Source of the DNA: Polaromonas sp.
GTDB lineage: Bacteria; Pseudomonadota; Gammaproteobacteria; Burkholderiales; Burkholderiaceae_C
NCBI GenBank assembly: GCA_028291985.1
Contig: JAQGNE010000059.1
Coordinates: 1 to 64,000, forward strand
Length of the DNA stretch: 64,000 nucleotides
Reading direction: 5' to 3'
A program made the position numbers and the translations under genes. Positions 54,039 through 62,610 of the stretch are shown here, piece by piece; within the stretch, counting starts at the first letter, position 1; each line of letters opens with the position of its first letter. A model generated the notes under the pieces. The model was not told the DNA's origin. It did not search any database and saw nothing but the letters and a program-made list of their open reading frames with translations.

Positions 54039-54719
54039 ATGATGAAACCCTCACGAGTTGCGCAACAGATCAACCCGCACAGCCTGCCCTCGGGCGCCCC
54101 GGCATCCCGGCAGGGCCACGCTACAGCAGGCGTTGACAACTCTGCGGGAGCGCTGCGCGACAAGGCGCGGTTTCTGCAGGGCTTCGTGCGTAACCCGGCC
54201 CAGGTCGGCTCGATCATTCCCAGCTCGCAGCGACTCGAGCGCCGCCTGACCCGCGAGGCCGGTATCAATGAGGCCCGCACTGTAGTGGAGCTCGGTCCGG
54301 GAACCGGTGGCACCACCGCCGCATTTCTGCAGGCCATGGCGCCATCGGCACGCCTGCTGGCCATTGAGCTCAATGCCGACTTTCACCGGCATCTGCGCGG
54401 CAAGCTGCATGACCCGCGGCTGGTGCTTGAGCTGGCCAGCGCCGAGCAACTTGATGCGCTGCTGGCAGCCCATCTGATGCATGCGCCAGATGCGATCGTG
54501 TCGGGCATTCCGTTTTCAACCATGCCGCCCGAGGTATCGGACCGCATTGCCCAGCTGGTGGCCAGGGCGCTGCGCCCGGGCGGCCGTTTTGTCGCCTATC
54601 AGGTGCGTGCCCATGTAGCAGATTTCATGTCGCCCTATCTGGGCGCGCCGCACAAGCAGTGGGAGCTTGTCAACATTCCGCCGGTGCGTGTGTTCACCTG
54701 GACCAAGCCCGCGCTCTGA
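54039..54719 (+). CDS. Class I SAM-dependent methyltransferase, PmtA-like
   Basis: 226 residues; ATG at 54039 (MMKPSRVAQQ), with a second Met next to it. A central motif FLQGFVRNPAQVGSIIPSSQRLERRL and the SAM motif I VVELGPGTGGTTAAFL match phosphatidylethanolamine N-methyltransferase PmtA and its relatives. Further SAM-fold motifs LLAIELNADFHRHL and ALRPGGRFVAYQV follow. PmtA makes phosphatidylcholine from phosphatidylethanolamine; an RNA-methylating or other role is not excluded. No signal peptide, so cytoplasmic face. Confidence 0.85.
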   Translation: MMKPSRVAQQINPHSLPSGAPASRQGHATAGVDNSAGALRDKARFLQGFVRNPAQVGSIIPSSQRLERRLTREAGINEARTVVELGPGTGGTTAAFLQAMAPSARLLAIELNADFHRHLRGKLHDPRLVLELASAEQLDALLAAHLMHAPDAIVSGIPFSTMPPEVSDRIAQLVARALRPGGRFVAYQVRAHVADFMSPYLGAPHKQWELVNIPPVRVFTWTKPAL

Positions 54720-54770
54720 CGCTGCAGCCCAGCGCCAAGCACGGCCGGCGCCTGCCCTTGCTGATATGTT

Positions 54771-54834
54771 TGCTGATAAAAAGTGCCGCTATCCCCATAA
54801 ATACACAGGGTTGTCGCTATTTAATAAGGAGCAT
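54771..54834. repeat. Interspersed GCTAT/ATAGC repeat
   Basis: GCTGATAAAAAGTGCCGCTA, then TCCCCATAAATACACAGGG and TTGTCGCTATTTAATAAGGAGC. It follows the block order of the copies at 28501, 59366 and 61045. It lies between the convergent PmtA-like and Bug receptor genes. Confidence 0.6.
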
Positions 54835-54840
54835 CAAGGG

Positions 54841-55881
54841 TCAGTCCAGCTTGGCACCCGATTCCTTCACTACCTTGCCCCACTTGGCAGTTTCGGTCTG
54901 GATAACATCTGCCAGCGCATCCGGGGTACCGGGCGCGACTTCCAGTCCGAGCCCGGCGAGTTTTTCCTTTACATCGGGCAGGTTCAATACCTTGACGGTT
55001 TCAGCATTGACGCGCAGCTGAATCTCCCGCGGCATGCCCGCCGGTCCCAGCAGCGCAAACCAGGATGTGGCCTCAAAGCCTGGCAGGCCGGCCTCGGCCA
55101 GGGTCGGGATAGTCGGTGCTGCTGGCGAGCGCATGGCACTGGTCACCGCCAGCGCCCGCACATCGCCCGACTTCACCAGCGGCAGTGCCGACGGCATGTT
55201 GTCAAAAATCATGCTGATGCGCCCGCCCAGCAGGTCAGGCACAGCCTGCGCCCGGCCCTTGTACGGAATGTGCTGCATCTTCACGCCGGCCAGGGTGTTG
55301 AAGAGTTCACCCGACAGGTGAATCGAGGTGCCGCTACCGGACGACCCGAATGTCAGCGGTGTTGTCTTGGCCAATGCAATCAGCTCCCGCACGGTTTTGG
55401 CCGGCACGCTGTTGTTGACCACCAGCAGGTTGGGTGTCGACGCAAGAAAGGAGATCGGCGTGAAGTCCCTGACGTTGTTGTAGGGCATTTGGTCGTACAG
55501 CGCTGCATTGATGGCATGTGTGCCGACCGTGCCAATTACCAGGGTCGCGCCATCGGGCGGGCTTTTTGCCACAAAGTCGGCGCCGATGTTGCCGCCGCCG
55601 CCCGGCTTGTTGTCCACCGTCACTGCATGGCCGAGCGCTGACCATTTTTCAGCCAGCACGCGTGCCAGCGTGTCGGGCGCGCCGCCCGGCGGAAACGTCA
55701 CCACGATGCGGATGGGTTTGGACGGCCAGGCCACCGGCGCGCCGGCCGCCAGCGTCTGCGCGTCAGCGCCATGTGGCAACAGGCCTACCACACCGCCCAG
55801 TGCGCCGAGCGCCGGCGCCCCGCACAGCCCCAGCAAGGTTCGGCGGTCAAAGCCGACAGCCTTTGTCTTTTTCAAGTTCAT
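54841..55881 (-). CDS. Bug/TctC family periplasmic receptor (orphan)
   Basis: 346 residues from the ATG at 55881, after a GGAGACATGC ribosome-binding site. A Tat-like signal is seen: FDRRTLLGLCGAPALGALGG, cleavage near ADAQ. The mature protein starts KPIRIVVTFPPGGAPDTLARVLAEKW, with VDNKPGGGGNIGADFVA, the Bug pattern. No TctA or TctB lies beside it, which is common for Bug proteins in Burkholderiales. The ligand is unknown. It is 155 bp downstream of an N-formylglutamate amidohydrolase gene on the same strand. Confidence 0.92.
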   Translation of the reverse strand: MNLKKTKAVGFDRRTLLGLCGAPALGALGGVVGLLPHGADAQTLAAGAPVAWPSKPIRIVVTFPPGGAPDTLARVLAEKWSALGHAVTVDNKPGGGGNIGADFVAKSPPDGATLVIGTVGTHAINAALYDQMPYNNVRDFTPISFLASTPNLLVVNNSVPAKTVRELIALAKTTPLTFGSSGSGTSIHLSGELFNTLAGVKMQHIPYKGRAQAVPDLLGGRISMIFDNMPSALPLVKSGDVRALAVTSAMRSPAAPTIPTLAEAGLPGFEATSWFALLGPAGMPREIQLRVNAETVKVLNLPDVKEKLAGLGLEVAPGTPDALADVIQTETAKWGKVVKESGAKLD

Positions 55882-56035
55882 GCATGTCTCCTGTGTTGTT
55901 GTCGGGACATTCTGACGCAACACCCGCGCCTGTGCTGCCCGGCTGCTGCAGATCAGAAAACGTCCTACAGCTTGCCGACGAAGCGCACCCGACCTGACCT
56001 TGCGCGGGCGATGCGGGACTTCATGGAGCCCGACG

Positions 56036-56770
56036 TCACTTGCCCCACACATCGGCCAGGGCTGCGATCACGGTGGCACGCAGTGCATCCCAGGCCTCAC
56101 CGCCCGCATGAAAGTAGCGCTGGTTGATCTCGATCTCGGTGCCGATGTAGTGGTCCGCCGGATGGCGTTTGCGCAGCCGCGCGGTCAGGCCGTCCAGCCT
56201 GCCGTGGTACGGGAAATTGCGGCGCAGTTTCAGCCCGGGCTGGCGACGCCGCGTGGCGGCCAGCCAGCGCGCCACAAACGGGCCTTCGGCGCTGCGGCGC
56301 GGGTCGTACAGCCAGGCGATGTCGGGCCTGACAATGCCGTGCAGTTCGGGTGTGAAGCTGTGCGACGCAATATGTACCACCCGCATGCCTGCTGCAACCA
56401 GCCGCGCGACCTCGGCCTCAATCGCGCGGCGGTGCGGCAGGTAGTGCTGCGCGGCGATCTCGCGCCGTGTCGCCAGCGGCAGGCCGCGCGTGGCTTCCGA
56501 ATGCAGCGTCTTGTGGCCGATGGACCGGTTCAGATCGATCAGCAGGCGGGTGGTGGTGGATGCAAAAAGCGGGGCGTCAAACGCTGCAGCTATTTGCTGC
56601 GCCAGCTCCAAGGCACCGGGGTCCCAGCCGCGATGCGTCTGCAGCAGCGCCTGATGCCCGGCAAATAGTGGTGCATAAGCCGGCGGAACCTCATGGCCAC
56701 CATGCTCACAGGTGACGATCAGTGCATCGTTTCTCACCCTGCCGTTATACACGTCTGCCTGCGTTGGCAA
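56036..56770 (-). CDS. N-formylglutamate amidohydrolase family protein
   Basis: 244 residues. ALIVTCEHGGHEVPPAYAPLF near the N-terminus and TTTRLLIDLNRSIGHKTLHSE are N-formylglutamate amidohydrolase (HutG-type) motifs, followed by VVHIASHSFTPELHG with the metal-binding His pair. It removes formyl or similar groups from N-formylglutamate or related amides. It has no histidine-utilisation genes nearby, so the real substrate may differ. Start at 56770 assumed. Confidence 0.85.
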   Translation of the reverse strand: MPTQADVYNGRVRNDALIVTCEHGGHEVPPAYAPLFAGHQALLQTHRGWDPGALELAQQIAAAFDAPLFASTTTRLLIDLNRSIGHKTLHSEATRGLPLATRREIAAQHYLPHRRAIEAEVARLVAAGMRVVHIASHSFTPELHGIVRPDIAWLYDPRRSAEGPFVARWLAATRRRQPGLKLRRNFPYHGRLDGLTARLRKRHPADHYIGTEIEINQRYFHAGGEAWDALRATVIAALADVWGK

Positions 56771-56929
56771 GGGCTGCTAGCGGCGTGGCAGGGTCTTTTG
56801 CCGATGTAAAGCGCAGGTAGCGTTCTGCAAAGTTGTGTAGTCAGGTCAACAGTTCGGCCTGCTCGCGCGTTGAACACCCGGCACCGTGAAAACAAGTCGT
56901 TATTTAGCCAACCATCCCTAGGAAACATC

Positions 56930-57424
56930 ATGAACAAGTTACTCGCTACCCTGATCGCCGGTTTTTTTGCATCTTCCGCCATGGCACAGGCACCTGCTGC
57001 TGCGCCAGCAGCCCCAGCAGCCCCGGCAGTTGTCAAGGCAGAAGCCAAGGCCGACAAGGCTGTGGCAGCTGCTGTCAAAAGCGAAGCCAAGGTTGATGCC
57101 AAGGCCGACGCCAAAGTTGAAAAAGCCGTAGCCAAGTCGGCTGACAAAAAAGCTGAAGCCAAGGCTGACGCTGCTGAAACCAAGGCCAAGGCTGTCGCCA
57201 AGGCTGGCAAAGCTGACGCTGAAGACAAGACCAAAGCGGTTGCCAAGGCGGAAAAAACCAGCGCCAAAGCCGACGAAAAAGAAGGTAAGGCTGTTGTCAA
57301 GGCCGATGCCAAGGCTGATGTGGTCAAGATCAATGCGGCTGCTGACAAGGCGGTTGCCAAGACCGAAACCACCGCCGTCAAGGCCGAAGCCAAGGCTGAC
57401 GTCAAGGCCGCCACCACCAAGTAA
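56930..57424 (+). CDS. Ala/Lys-rich low-complexity exported protein
   Basis: 164 residues from the ATG at 56930 (MNKLLATLIAGFFASSAMAQ), with AGGAAA upstream and a clean signal peptide. The mature part is almost wholly Ala, Lys, Asp, Glu and Val, with many KAEAKADKA-like repeats of irregular length. It resembles histone H1-like tails in composition yet is exported. It may form helical rods, bind polyanions or be a coat/phasin-like helper; I do not recognise the family. A good terminator follows at 57461. Confidence 0.75.
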   Translation: MNKLLATLIAGFFASSAMAQAPAAAPAAPAAPAVVKAEAKADKAVAAAVKSEAKVDAKADAKVEKAVAKSADKKAEAKADAAETKAKAVAKAGKADAEDKTKAVAKAEKTSAKADEKEGKAVVKADAKADVVKINAAADKAVAKTETTAVKAEAKADVKAATTK

Positions 57425-57460
57425 TTGTCATGCGCGGGCATCAGGCCCGCTGGCAAGACG

Positions 57461-57489
57461 AAAAAGACAGGCCTGGCCTGTCTTTTTTT
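57461..57489 (+). terminator. Rho-independent terminator
   Basis: AAAAAGACAGGC at 57461-57472 pairs with GCCTGTCTTTTT at 57476-57487 around a 3-nt loop and ends in a T-run. It terminates the Ala/Lys-rich gene, 37 bp after its stop. Confidence 0.85.
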
Positions 57490-57570
57490 ATGCCCATTGC
57501 TTTATGACAGTCGGTGCATCAGCCAGCTTGCAACGCTTGACTGAAAAACAAAATAGACCGATAGATATCG

Positions 57571-57606
57571 TCAATAAAGGGTTGCTAGCTATAAAATAAA
57601 TAGCAT
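57571..57606. repeat. Interspersed GCTAT/ATAGC repeat
   Basis: TCAATAAAGGGTTGCTAGCT followed by ATAAAATAAATAGCATTAG. It lies in the 258-bp gap between the Ala/Lys-rich gene's terminator and the SH3b gene (convergent). Confidence 0.55.
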
Positions 57607-57682
57607 TAGAACGGGTGACGATACGCGGGCCAGCTGAAGCGAACCGCCGTAAGCGGCTGCATCACAAGCCTGGTGCCGCTGG

Positions 57683-58492
57683 CTATTGAAAGCGACGCGG
57701 CGGGCCGACAGGCTGCGGGTTGAAGGCCGGCCCCATCGGTGCCGGCTGAACACCCGGTTGTCGTGGGTAACGCTCGCCGTAGTCCTGACGCGAGCCCGGT
57801 GGCAAGCCCACCTGGCCGGGCGGCTGTTGCGGTGGCACGGCAACCACCCCGGGGGGGCGGTTGCCGGCCACACCCGGTGGCGGCCCTGTAACGCCCGGCG
57901 GAGGTCCGCCCACAATGCCGGTCGTGGGGCTGACGATGCCTGGCGCCTGGCCAATGTAGCTGGGCGGCGAAGGGGTTTGTGATGGCACGGGCAAGTGCTG
58001 CCCATGCCGGGGCGGATGGCGTCCGCCCCAGTGGCGCGGTTCGTTGTAAAACGGGCGGTTCTGGTAGTGCGAGCCCCAGTAGCTGCCCACGTTGAAGACC
58101 AGCAGCGGTATGCCCAGCGATGGCCCGTATTGCGACAACACCAGCGACTGCCCCTGTTGCACATAACTCAGGCCCTGCGCATAAACCCAGCCGCGCAGCC
58201 CATCGGCCAGCAACACATCGCACCACTGGTAGGCGTCGGTGCAACCGGCTACCGCCAGCTGCACGCCAGCGGGCAATTGCGTCACCAGCGGGTAGTCTGG
58301 CGAAGGGCCGGCGCGCAGGTCGACGGTGTTGTTGGTCACTGCCTGCTGGGCCTGCTGGGCATGCGCGTCAGCGGACATCAGGAGGGCCAGCACACCGGCC
58401 GTGCTCCAGGCCAGCGCAGCCGCACGTGGCGCCCACATGCCGCCGGGCAGCAACCGCAATCCTGGGGTGATGAAGCGCTTCATGAACCGCAT
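57683..58492 (-). CDS. SH3b domain exported protein with Pro/Gly-rich tail
   Basis: 269 residues; the ATG at 58492 has AGAGG seven bases before it. A signal peptide ends near ADAHAQ. The SH3b domain (about 45-110) shows NTVDLRAGPSPDYPLVTQLPAG and WCDVLLADGLRGWVYAQGL. The second half is a Pro/Gly-rich tail (GIVGGPPPGVTGPPPGV). SH3b domains bind cell-wall peptides or are found in secreted envelope proteins. Function unknown. Confidence 0.82.
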   Translation of the reverse strand: MRFMKRFITPGLRLLPGGMWAPRAAALAWSTAGVLALLMSADAHAQQAQQAVTNNTVDLRAGPSPDYPLVTQLPAGVQLAVAGCTDAYQWCDVLLADGLRGWVYAQGLSYVQQGQSLVLSQYGPSLGIPLLVFNVGSYWGSHYQNRPFYNEPRHWGGRHPPRHGQHLPVPSQTPSPPSYIGQAPGIVSPTTGIVGGPPPGVTGPPPGVAGNRPPGVVAVPPQQPPGQVGLPPGSRQDYGERYPRQPGVQPAPMGPAFNPQPVGPPRRFQ

Positions 58493-58603
58493 TGTTTGCC
58501 TCTTGCCGGTTGAATCCTGCTTTTGCCAGCGCCGGTACGCGTCAGACAGCACCGCGTTTACGCGTTATCGGCTGCTGTCCGCGTGTTGATGCCCTACCCG
58601 CTT

Positions 58604-58822
58604 TCATCGCACGCACTCAAACCCCAGTTCGCCCTCGGCTGGCCGGGTGGTCAGGCGCGCATGCAGGCCACGCAGCTGGCAGCGCGCTTCGGCAACGTCC
58701 TGCGCCTGGGCGGTTTGCGATGGCCGTGCCTTGACGACAACCAGCCTGGCATCTTCACGCACCAGCTCGGCGGCGCAGCCCGTCATCAGCAGGCAAACAA
58801 CGGGAGCAGAAATTTTCATCAT
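58604..58822 (-). CDS. Small lipoprotein
   Basis: 72 residues from 58822 (MMKISAPVVCLLMTGCAAELV), with AGGAACCTGCC before the ATG. The lipobox LMTGC puts the lipid anchor Cys at about 16. The rest is a short soluble domain with ARCQLRGLHARLTTRPAEGE. No family is recognised. It is in line with the SH3b gene on the same strand, with 110 bp between. Confidence 0.65.
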   Translation of the reverse strand: MMKISAPVVCLLMTGCAAELVREDARLVVVKARPSQTAQAQDVAEARCQLRGLHARLTTRPAEGELGFECVR

Positions 58823-58856
58823 GGCAGGTTCCTGGATTGCAGCACGTGGTGAAGGG

Positions 58857-59108
58857 CTATCGGCCCACCACTGACCAGCCCACATGCTGGTCAGCCTTGT
58901 TGTTCTCGTAGTCCCATGCGGTGCCGCAGCGCTCACAGCGGTAGCGGGTAACCGTCACCAGCCCGTGGCCGCGTTTCTCCTGCCGGTTCTGGCCCTGCCG
59001 AAGCTCTGCATGGCCAGGTGCGCGACGCCAGTTGCGCTGGATGCCGGCGCAGGGCTCGCACAGCTCGGGTTTTTTCTGTTCGGCCGGGGATTGGGATTCT
59101 GGGGTCAT
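58857..59108 (-). CDS. Small zinc-ribbon-like protein
   Basis: 83 residues from the ATG at 59108 (MTPESQSPAEQKKPELCEPC). Two C-x-x-C pairs (ELCEPC and YRCERCGTAW) form a likely zinc ribbon. Between are many Arg/Gln residues. A longer reading frame exists upstream but shows no similarity, so the start is inferred. No family is recognised. Confidence 0.55.
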   Translation of the reverse strand: MTPESQSPAEQKKPELCEPCAGIQRNWRRAPGHAELRQGQNRQEKRGHGLVTVTRYRCERCGTAWDYENNKADQHVGWSVVGR

Positions 59109-59415
59109 GGTGCAGGAATGGGAATCAGGTAAAGCGGAAAGATGAGCGTGGCGACAAGCGGTGTGCAACAGCAATCCCAATCGATGGAAATGGCGCTGCG
59201 CATCGCTGGCCGGCGTCTGCCCCTGATTGTCGCTGCTCTCCTGTACGAGGCTCTGGGTCTGCGTCAGCGTCAGCAACCCATGCCTCTGCTGCCCAGGAAG
59301 CCGCTGCTCCGCTGGCGCTGGGCATTGACGCCATTGGCGATAACCATTGCCCAGCAATTGTTTTAAGCAAAAAGTGACAGAAGCCCAATGAATGCGGACG
59401 TTGTACGCTATTGAA
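59109..59415. other. Intergenic stretch with an interspersed repeat
   Basis: About 307 bp between two minus-strand genes. A copy of the GCTAT-type repeat lies at about 59366-59424 (AAGTGACAGAAGCCCAATGA, then ACGCTATTGAATCAGGAGC), overlapping the 3' end of the GST gene. A short plus-strand frame at 59142-59366 is Arg/Leu-rich and not convincing. Confidence 0.5.
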
Positions 59416-60120
59416 TCAGGAGCGTTTTGGAATCGCAAGTCCACGCGTCACGGCCGGCCGCGCCTGGAATGCAGCCAACACCCGGCTCACATCGGCAAAG
59501 TCCGAAAAGCCGACCAGCTCGCCCGCGCCGTAGAAGTCGACCAGGCAACGCACCCACGGAAAGATCGCGATGTCGGCAATCGTGTAGGCCTCACCCATCA
59601 CCCACTCGCGGCCCTCAAGCCGCTGGTTGAGCACGCCTAGCAGGCGTTTGGCTTCCTGCACATAGCGATCGCGCGGGCGCTTGTCGTCATAGTCCCTGCC
59701 GGCAAATGTATGAAAGAAACCAAGCTGCCCGAACATCGGCCCCACGCCGCCCATCTGCCACATCAGCCACTGAAGGGTTTCGTAGCGCCCGGCCGCGCTT
59801 TGGGGAATGAGCTCGCCGGTTTTGTCCGCCAGGTAAAGCAGGATGGCGCCGGATTCAAACAGCGCCAGTGGCTGCCCGCCTGGCCCGTTCGGATCAAGAA
59901 TGGCCGGGATCTTGTTGTTCGGATTGAGCGACAAAAACGCCGGCGTGAGCTGGTCCTGGGTTTCAAAGCTGACGAGATGCGGCTCATAGGCCAGGCCAAT
60001 TTCCTCCAGCATGATCGACACCTTCACACCGTTGGGCGTGGGCAGCGAATACAGCTGCAAGCGGTCAGGATGCTGCGCTGGCCATTGCTGGGTGATGGGA
60101 AAGTCGGCAAGGATGGTCAT
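59416..60120 (-). CDS. Glutathione S-transferase, YfcG/YghU (Nu) type
   Basis: 234 residues. The thioredoxin-like N-terminal domain has LYSLPTPNGVKVSIMLEEIGLAYEPHLVSF; the T-P-N-G-x-K motif is typical of the Nu/Ure2p-like group, which shows disulfide-bond reductase activity. LNPNNKIPAILDPNG and LFESGAILLYLADKTG follow, and then the helical domain with WLMWQMGGVGPMFGQLGFF. Cytosolic; likely acts in peroxide or thiol stress. ATG at 60120. Confidence 0.92.
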   Translation of the reverse strand: MTILADFPITQQWPAQHPDRLQLYSLPTPNGVKVSIMLEEIGLAYEPHLVSFETQDQLTPAFLSLNPNNKIPAILDPNGPGGQPLALFESGAILLYLADKTGELIPQSAAGRYETLQWLMWQMGGVGPMFGQLGFFHTFAGRDYDDKRPRDRYVQEAKRLLGVLNQRLEGREWVMGEAYTIADIAIFPWVRCLVDFYGAGELVGFSDFADVSRVLAAFQARPAVTRGLAIPKRS

Positions 60121-60235
60121 GCGTGTTGTGGCCGGTGTTTGTGGTTATGCCTGGTGCAGGTTTGTGCCAGGGGTTCAACAGGGACAGGGGGCTTTGCTGT
60201 CAGGGGCTTTGAAGAATACCCACAACCGCGCGCCC

Positions 60236-61018
60236 TCACGCGGCGCAGGGTTGCCCGCCAGCAAGCGCCGCCAGACGCAGGTGTGCCGCATCCTGCAGAT
60301 CCACCGGTTGTTGCTGCCTGGCCTTCAGGTAATGGTCGGTGAAGACGTCCAGATAGGCTTCCAGCAGATGGGCTGCGAGCACGTCGCCTGCCAGGTCAAG
60401 GCACAGCCCCGCAACCTCCGAGGTGCAAAAGTGTTCATCACGCTGCGAGCGGCGCAGGCGGTACCTGGAAAGCTGCTCGCTTTGCAGGCTGAGCACCGGC
60501 ATCTGGTCAAGGTAAGGGCTTTTGCGAAACATCTTGCGTGCCTCGGGCCAGGTCGCGTCAAGCAGCACGAACAGCGGCCGCTTGCCAGCATCGCGCGCAA
60601 GGCTCGCGCCAGCATGAGCCGCCACCGGCAGCAGTGAGGTCACCACACGCTCAGCCGCCACAAACTCACCCGGAAACACCAGGTACGGTTGCCACTGCGG
60701 GTCGCGCAGCAGCGCCAGCAAGCCCGCGTCAACATCGGTACGCGTCCAGCCAAAGGCAAAGGTATCGGCCACCACATCAGCCACCAGCCAGCCGGTGTTG
60801 CTGGGTTTGAGCGGCTCGATATCCGCCATCAGCAGGCAGACCCCTGCATGCACCTGCACCGCAGGCCGCAGCGCGCAGAGGCAGTGGCTCGGCCGCAGCC
60901 TGCAACCGGCACAACGCTCGCCGCGCGGCCCGCCACGAGCCAGGAAGGGTTTGGCGCTGCGGGCCAGGCGCGCACTGCGCAGGCGGGCAACAGCGTGCGG
61001 AAGGGCAGGGCTGGGCAT
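60236..61018 (-). CDS. DTW domain protein, tRNA-uridine aminocarboxypropyltransferase-like
   Basis: 260 residues from the ATG at 61018 (MPSPALPHAVARL). An N-terminal zinc-binding-like cluster CAGCRLRPSHCLCALRP is followed by the DTW domain with LFVLLDATWPEARKMFRKSPYL, the family's D-x-T-W motif, and later CTSEVAGLCLDLAGD. Family members (TapT/TuaA) attach aminocarboxypropyl to a uridine in tRNA (acp3U47). A small repeat lies just upstream. Confidence 0.87.
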   Translation of the reverse strand: MPSPALPHAVARLRSARLARSAKPFLARGGPRGERCAGCRLRPSHCLCALRPAVQVHAGVCLLMADIEPLKPSNTGWLVADVVADTFAFGWTRTDVDAGLLALLRDPQWQPYLVFPGEFVAAERVVTSLLPVAAHAGASLARDAGKRPLFVLLDATWPEARKMFRKSPYLDQMPVLSLQSEQLSRYRLRRSQRDEHFCTSEVAGLCLDLAGDVLAAHLLEAYLDVFTDHYLKARQQQPVDLQDAAHLRLAALAGGQPCAA

Positions 61019-61044
61019 CACGCGCGCTGCACCACAAGGATTAT

Positions 61045-61108
61045 CGATAAAAATAGCCGCTCGCCCCATGAATACAAGGGCTACCAGCTATTGAAGCAGT
61101 AGCACTAG
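61045..61108. repeat. Interspersed GCTAT/ATAGC repeat
   Basis: ATAAAAATAGCCGCTCGCCC then CATGAATACAAGGGCTACC and AGCTATTGAAGCAGTAGCA. It lies directly upstream of the DTW-domain gene and is one of the most complete copies. Confidence 0.6.
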
Positions 61109-61151
61109 GCATGGCGGTGGCAAAGCGGCCATGCGCTACGCCGTGCCGGTG

Positions 61152-61535
61152 TCAGGCCTTGGCAGGCCGGTGCAGCGCGCAGAGTTTGTTGCCGTCCGGG
61201 TCACGCAGGTAGGCCAGATACAGCATGCCCGCCGGGCCTTCGCGCAGGCCTGGCGGGTCTTCGCAGGTGGTGCCGCCGTTGGCCATGCCTGCTGCATGAA
61301 AAGCAGCGCCCTGCTCGGGTGACTGTACGGTGAAGCCGATGGTGCTACCGTTGCCATGGCAGGCTGGCTCGCCATTGATGGGCGTGGTGATGGCAAAGGT
61401 GCCGGTCGGGCTGCGGTAGAAGTAGCGGTTTTTGTTGGCAACGCCCGGGGCGATGCCTATCGTGCCGAGCAGTGCGTCGTAGAACTTCCTGGACGCTTCG
61501 AGGTTGTTGACCCCTAGCATGACGTGGCTGAACAT
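61152..61535 (-). CDS. VOC family protein
   Basis: 127 residues, one VOC domain. MFSHVMLGVNNLEASRKFYDALLG at the start (metal His) and LRDPDGNKLCALHRPAKA at the end are typical of glyoxalase/dioxygenase-superfamily proteins. Middle: YFYRSPTGTFAITTP. Reaction unknown; single-gene unit. Confidence 0.88.
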   Translation of the reverse strand: MFSHVMLGVNNLEASRKFYDALLGTIGIAPGVANKNRYFYRSPTGTFAITTPINGEPACHGNGSTIGFTVQSPEQGAAFHAAGMANGGTTCEDPPGLREGPAGMLYLAYLRDPDGNKLCALHRPAKA

Positions 61536-61787
61536 ATTCTTGAGTCTCCGGTGTAAGCCCGAACAGGGCAGTTGAACCTGCAGAGATGTTAGTTGATGCC
61601 CGGGCAGAAGATGCGATCAGCCGCGCTGCTTCGTTTTTTGCGATGACGGAATCGCCTGTATCGTCAACCGCCCTATCAGGCGAAGCCGGCAAGCTGCGCA
61701 GAGTCGGCAGCCGATGATCAGGCCATCAAAAGCAGGCTCTCGCCGAGCGGGCGCGCAGCGTCAACCGCCCGCGCTAACGCCGAGCAA

Positions 61788-62198
61788 TCACGCGGTGATC
61801 AGCCCGGCTGGTGTCATGCTGCCAAGGTCCACCGCATGGTTGCGGCAAAAATTGACCAGCTTTTCTACATCCTGCGACTTGTCGAAAACCGCATCCGCGC
61901 CGAGGTCACGGCAGCGGTTCAAGACGTTGTCCTGCGCATAGCTGGTCAGCACCACCACCTTTTGCCGTGGCGCCCGGGACTGGCATTCACGCAGCACACC
62001 AAATCCCGAGCCTTCGCCCAGAAACAGGTCGACGATCGCCAGGTCCCAGCCGCCGTCATGGCTGCTCAGCCACTGGCGGGCGGCGACCTCGGTGTCTGCA
62101 AGGCCGATAAATTTGACAGGCGCAATTTCTTCCATCGCGTCCACCAGGGTTTCGCGGATGTCTGGCCTGTCTTCAACAAGGAAAGCACTGATAACCAT
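61788..62198 (-). CDS. Single-domain response regulator
   Basis: 136 residues, a receiver domain without output domain. The acidic start VEDRPDIRE, phosphoacceptor Asp in LAIVDLFLGEGSGFGVL, Thr in VVVLTSYAQ and Lys in FDKSQDVEKLV are in place. It may act as a phosphate sink, or interact with a partner kinase such as the hybrid kinase 12 kb away; no kinase gene is next to it. Confidence 0.9.
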   Translation of the reverse strand: MVISAFLVEDRPDIRETLVDAMEEIAPVKFIGLADTEVAARQWLSSHDGGWDLAIVDLFLGEGSGFGVLRECQSRAPRQKVVVLTSYAQDNVLNRCRDLGADAVFDKSQDVEKLVNFCRNHAVDLGSMTPAGLITA

Positions 62199-62610
62199 AA
62201 GGTTGAGCGCTACTGTAGTGCGCCCTCATGTGAAACTGACTGGACTTTAGGTCGCACGTCCTGCACGCTTGGTGGTCAGCGACCGTATGGTCATGTAAGC
62301 CACGTCCCACAGGCTTGAAACGGGTGGATAAAAGCAAGGCACGCGTTGCACCAGGCTTGGCATGTACCGGCATCTTGTGCAGGCCTCGCGAATGGCTGTA
62401 GCGTCTTGCCTGCAAGGATCTTACGCTATGAATTGCAGAGCATTGCCGCTTGACATGTCACGCCGAATGGCCCGCCAATGACAGGCTGCAGCAGGTGCAG
62501 CGCCTGCGGCCTTACGCGATATTTGTCGATGCAAGTATTGTTGCAAATTGTGCCGCTGTTGGTAGCGAGCATTGGCTGGCATGTTGCCACTCCGGAGCGG
62601 CAACACCCGC
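62199..62610. other. Intergenic region with a strong stem-loop
   Basis: About 410 bp without a credible gene. At 62583-62604 GTTGCCACTCCGGAGCGGCAAC is a nearly perfect 22-bp inverted repeat, 6 bp after the pirin stop codon. It has no T-run and may stabilise the mRNA's 3' end or form a weak terminator. The remainder shows no clear motif. Confidence 0.45.

Noticed and set aside
56734-57456. Long open frame antisense to the Ala/Lys-rich gene
   Set aside because: It is an artefact of the repeated low-complexity codons on the other strand; it has no ribosome-binding site and no family features.
59142-59366. Short plus-strand frame between the zinc-ribbon and GST genes
   Set aside because: Arg/Leu-rich translation, no similarity, and it overlaps a repeat.
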